The position numbers were made by a program, and so were the translations under genes. Below the pieces are notes generated by a model. The model was not told the origin of the DNA. It ran no database searches and worked only from the letters and a program-made list of their open reading frames with translations. From Lachnospiraceae bacterium (GTDB lineage Bacteria; Bacillota_A; Clostridia; Lachnospirales; Lachnospiraceae), in contig JAFZKM010000314.1 in the NCBI GenBank assembly GCA_017553665.1, positions 1 through 6,375 on the forward strand: a DNA stretch of 6,375 nt, read 5' to 3'. The stretch's first letter is position 1. Every line of letters begins with the position of its first letter. Shown here piece after piece: positions 6,161 to 6,375 of this stretch.

Positions 6161-6180
6161 CGGCGGGTTTGCGCCGTTTT
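6161..6180 (+). terminator. Rho-independent terminator of aspS
   Basis: Stem CGGCG (6161-6165) and CGCCG (6172-6176) enclose a 6-nt loop (GGTTTG) and are followed directly by TTTT, then a T-rich stretch. It starts 5 nt after the aspS stop codon. The stem is short but GC-only and correctly placed. Confidence 0.65.
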
Positions 6181-6202
6181 GGTGTTATTGTTCGTTTTGC
6201 AG

Positions 6203-6232
6203 GGCGATTTTCCGAAAGTTTTCGCCGTTTTT
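6203..6232 (+). terminator. Second, weaker terminator-like hairpin
   Basis: GGCGA (6203-6207) pairs with TCGCC (6222-6226). TTT and AAA (6209-6211 with 6215-6217) can form an inner short stem, and G plus TTTTT follows (6228-6232). It could back up the first terminator. The large, partly unpaired loop makes it weaker. Confidence 0.35.
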
Positions 6233-6234
6233 CC

Positions 6235-6250
6235 TCCTGTACAAACAGGA
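6235..6250. promoter_or_regulatory. Inverted repeat overlapping the -35 of the right-hand promoter (possible operator)
   Basis: TCCTGT (6235-6240) and ACAGGA (6245-6250) form a perfect 6-bp dyad around ACAA. It covers the -35 hexamer at 6238-6243 and is not followed by a T run, so it fits a repressor site better than a terminator. It does not match the spacing of LexA boxes. The regulator is unknown. Confidence 0.35.
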
Positions 6251-6266
6251 AGAATTCTGCTATACT
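6238..6266 (+). promoter_or_regulatory. Promoter reading toward the right edge
   Basis: TGTACA (6238-6243, 4/6 match to the -35) and TATACT (6261-6266, 5/6 match to the -10) are 17 bp apart. TG at 6258-6259 makes an extended -10. Transcription would start near 6273, leaving a leader of about 60 nt before the candidate start codon at 6332. Confidence 0.55.
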
Positions 6267-6287
6267 GAATTGTGAACGTACAGACCG

Positions 6288-6311
6288 CGCAATCGCCGAT
6301 CAGAGATTGCG
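6288..6311 (+). promoter_or_regulatory. Leader hairpin downstream of the right-hand promoter
   Basis: CGCAATC (6288-6294) and GATTGCG (6305-6311) pair perfectly over 7 bp around a 10-nt loop. The purine-rich AAGAAAGG (6313-6320) follows at once, so the hairpin sits just upstream of the possible ribosome binding site. No T run follows, so it is not a terminator. Confidence 0.4.
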
Positions 6312-6331
6312 TAAGAAAGGTTGGGGTTCCG

Positions 6332-6375
6332 TTGTCCGATCTCTCCGCTGTTCTTGTCCTGACGGACGATAGTTC
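6332..6375 (+). CDS. Possible start of a plus-strand gene (truncated at the right edge)
   Basis: TTG at 6332 opens a frame (MSDLSAVLVLTDDS) with no stop before the window ends. It lies downstream of a good promoter and 11 nt after AAAGG (6316-6320). The same frame is open back to a GTG at 6272, but that codon is at the predicted transcription start and lacks a ribosome binding site. Too little is visible to identify a product. The real start may lie beyond the window. Confidence 0.3.
   Translation, partial: MSDLSAVLVLTDDS

Noticed and set aside
6169..6372. 67-codon plus-strand frame after aspS
   Set aside because: It begins with TTG inside the terminator loop, lacks a ribosome binding site, and crosses two hairpins and a promoter. 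The Arg/Ser-rich product looks like non-coding translation.
1..6375. Defence system, mobile element, CRISPR array or RNA gene
   Set aside because: No transposase, recombinase, nuclease, repeat-spacer array, tRNA or rRNA pattern is seen on either strand. The content is ordinary envelope and translation genes.

Overview
The window looks like a chromosomal piece of a Bacillota/Clostridia-type bacterium, probably a gut or rumen lineage with fairly GC-rich coding DNA. This rests on strong AGGAGG-type ribosome binding sites, a secreted Big_2 + FecR surface protein of a kind common in Lachnospiraceae-like genomes, sigma-A style promoters, and typical gene content. The taxonomic call is an inference. 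The sequence has no marker that fixes it, and the AspRS resembles the alphaproteobacterial sequence subtype.

Layout: (1) 1-1013, minus strand: the N-terminal part of a membrane protein of unknown function that runs off the left edge (signal peptide, extracytoplasmic domain, transmembrane segment, cytoplasmic loop, second transmembrane segment). (2) 1014-1161: a compact divergent control region with back-to-back promoters and a small dyad. (3) 1162-2562, plus strand: a GPH/MelB-family sugar:cation symporter. (4) 2585-4279, plus strand: a secreted Big_2 + FecR domain protein with an unrecognised C-terminal region, 22 bp behind the symporter and probably co-transcribed with it. (5) 4280-4388: a promoter and a structured leader for the next gene. 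(6) 4389-6155, plus strand: aspS, aspartyl-tRNA synthetase, complete at 588 aa. (7) 6156-6331: one good and one weaker terminator-like hairpin, then a promoter with a dyad over its -35 and a 5' leader hairpin. (8) 6332 to the end: the possible start of another plus-strand gene.

The genes do not form one obvious pathway. The left half is envelope biology: an unknown membrane protein, a sugar symporter and a secreted protein. The right half is translation. No mobile element, CRISPR array, tRNA, rRNA or defence system is visible. The most unusual signal is the aspS leader. A perfect 8-bp GC hairpin there contains a Shine-Dalgarno look-alike followed by a 13-codon mini-ORF, whose TGA overlaps the aspS ATG. 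The 3' arm of the hairpin could also pair with the aspS ribosome binding site. The AspRS itself belongs to an unusual sequence subtype with an atypical anticodon-domain loop. All functional statements come from reading the sequence by eye; no search or folding program was run.
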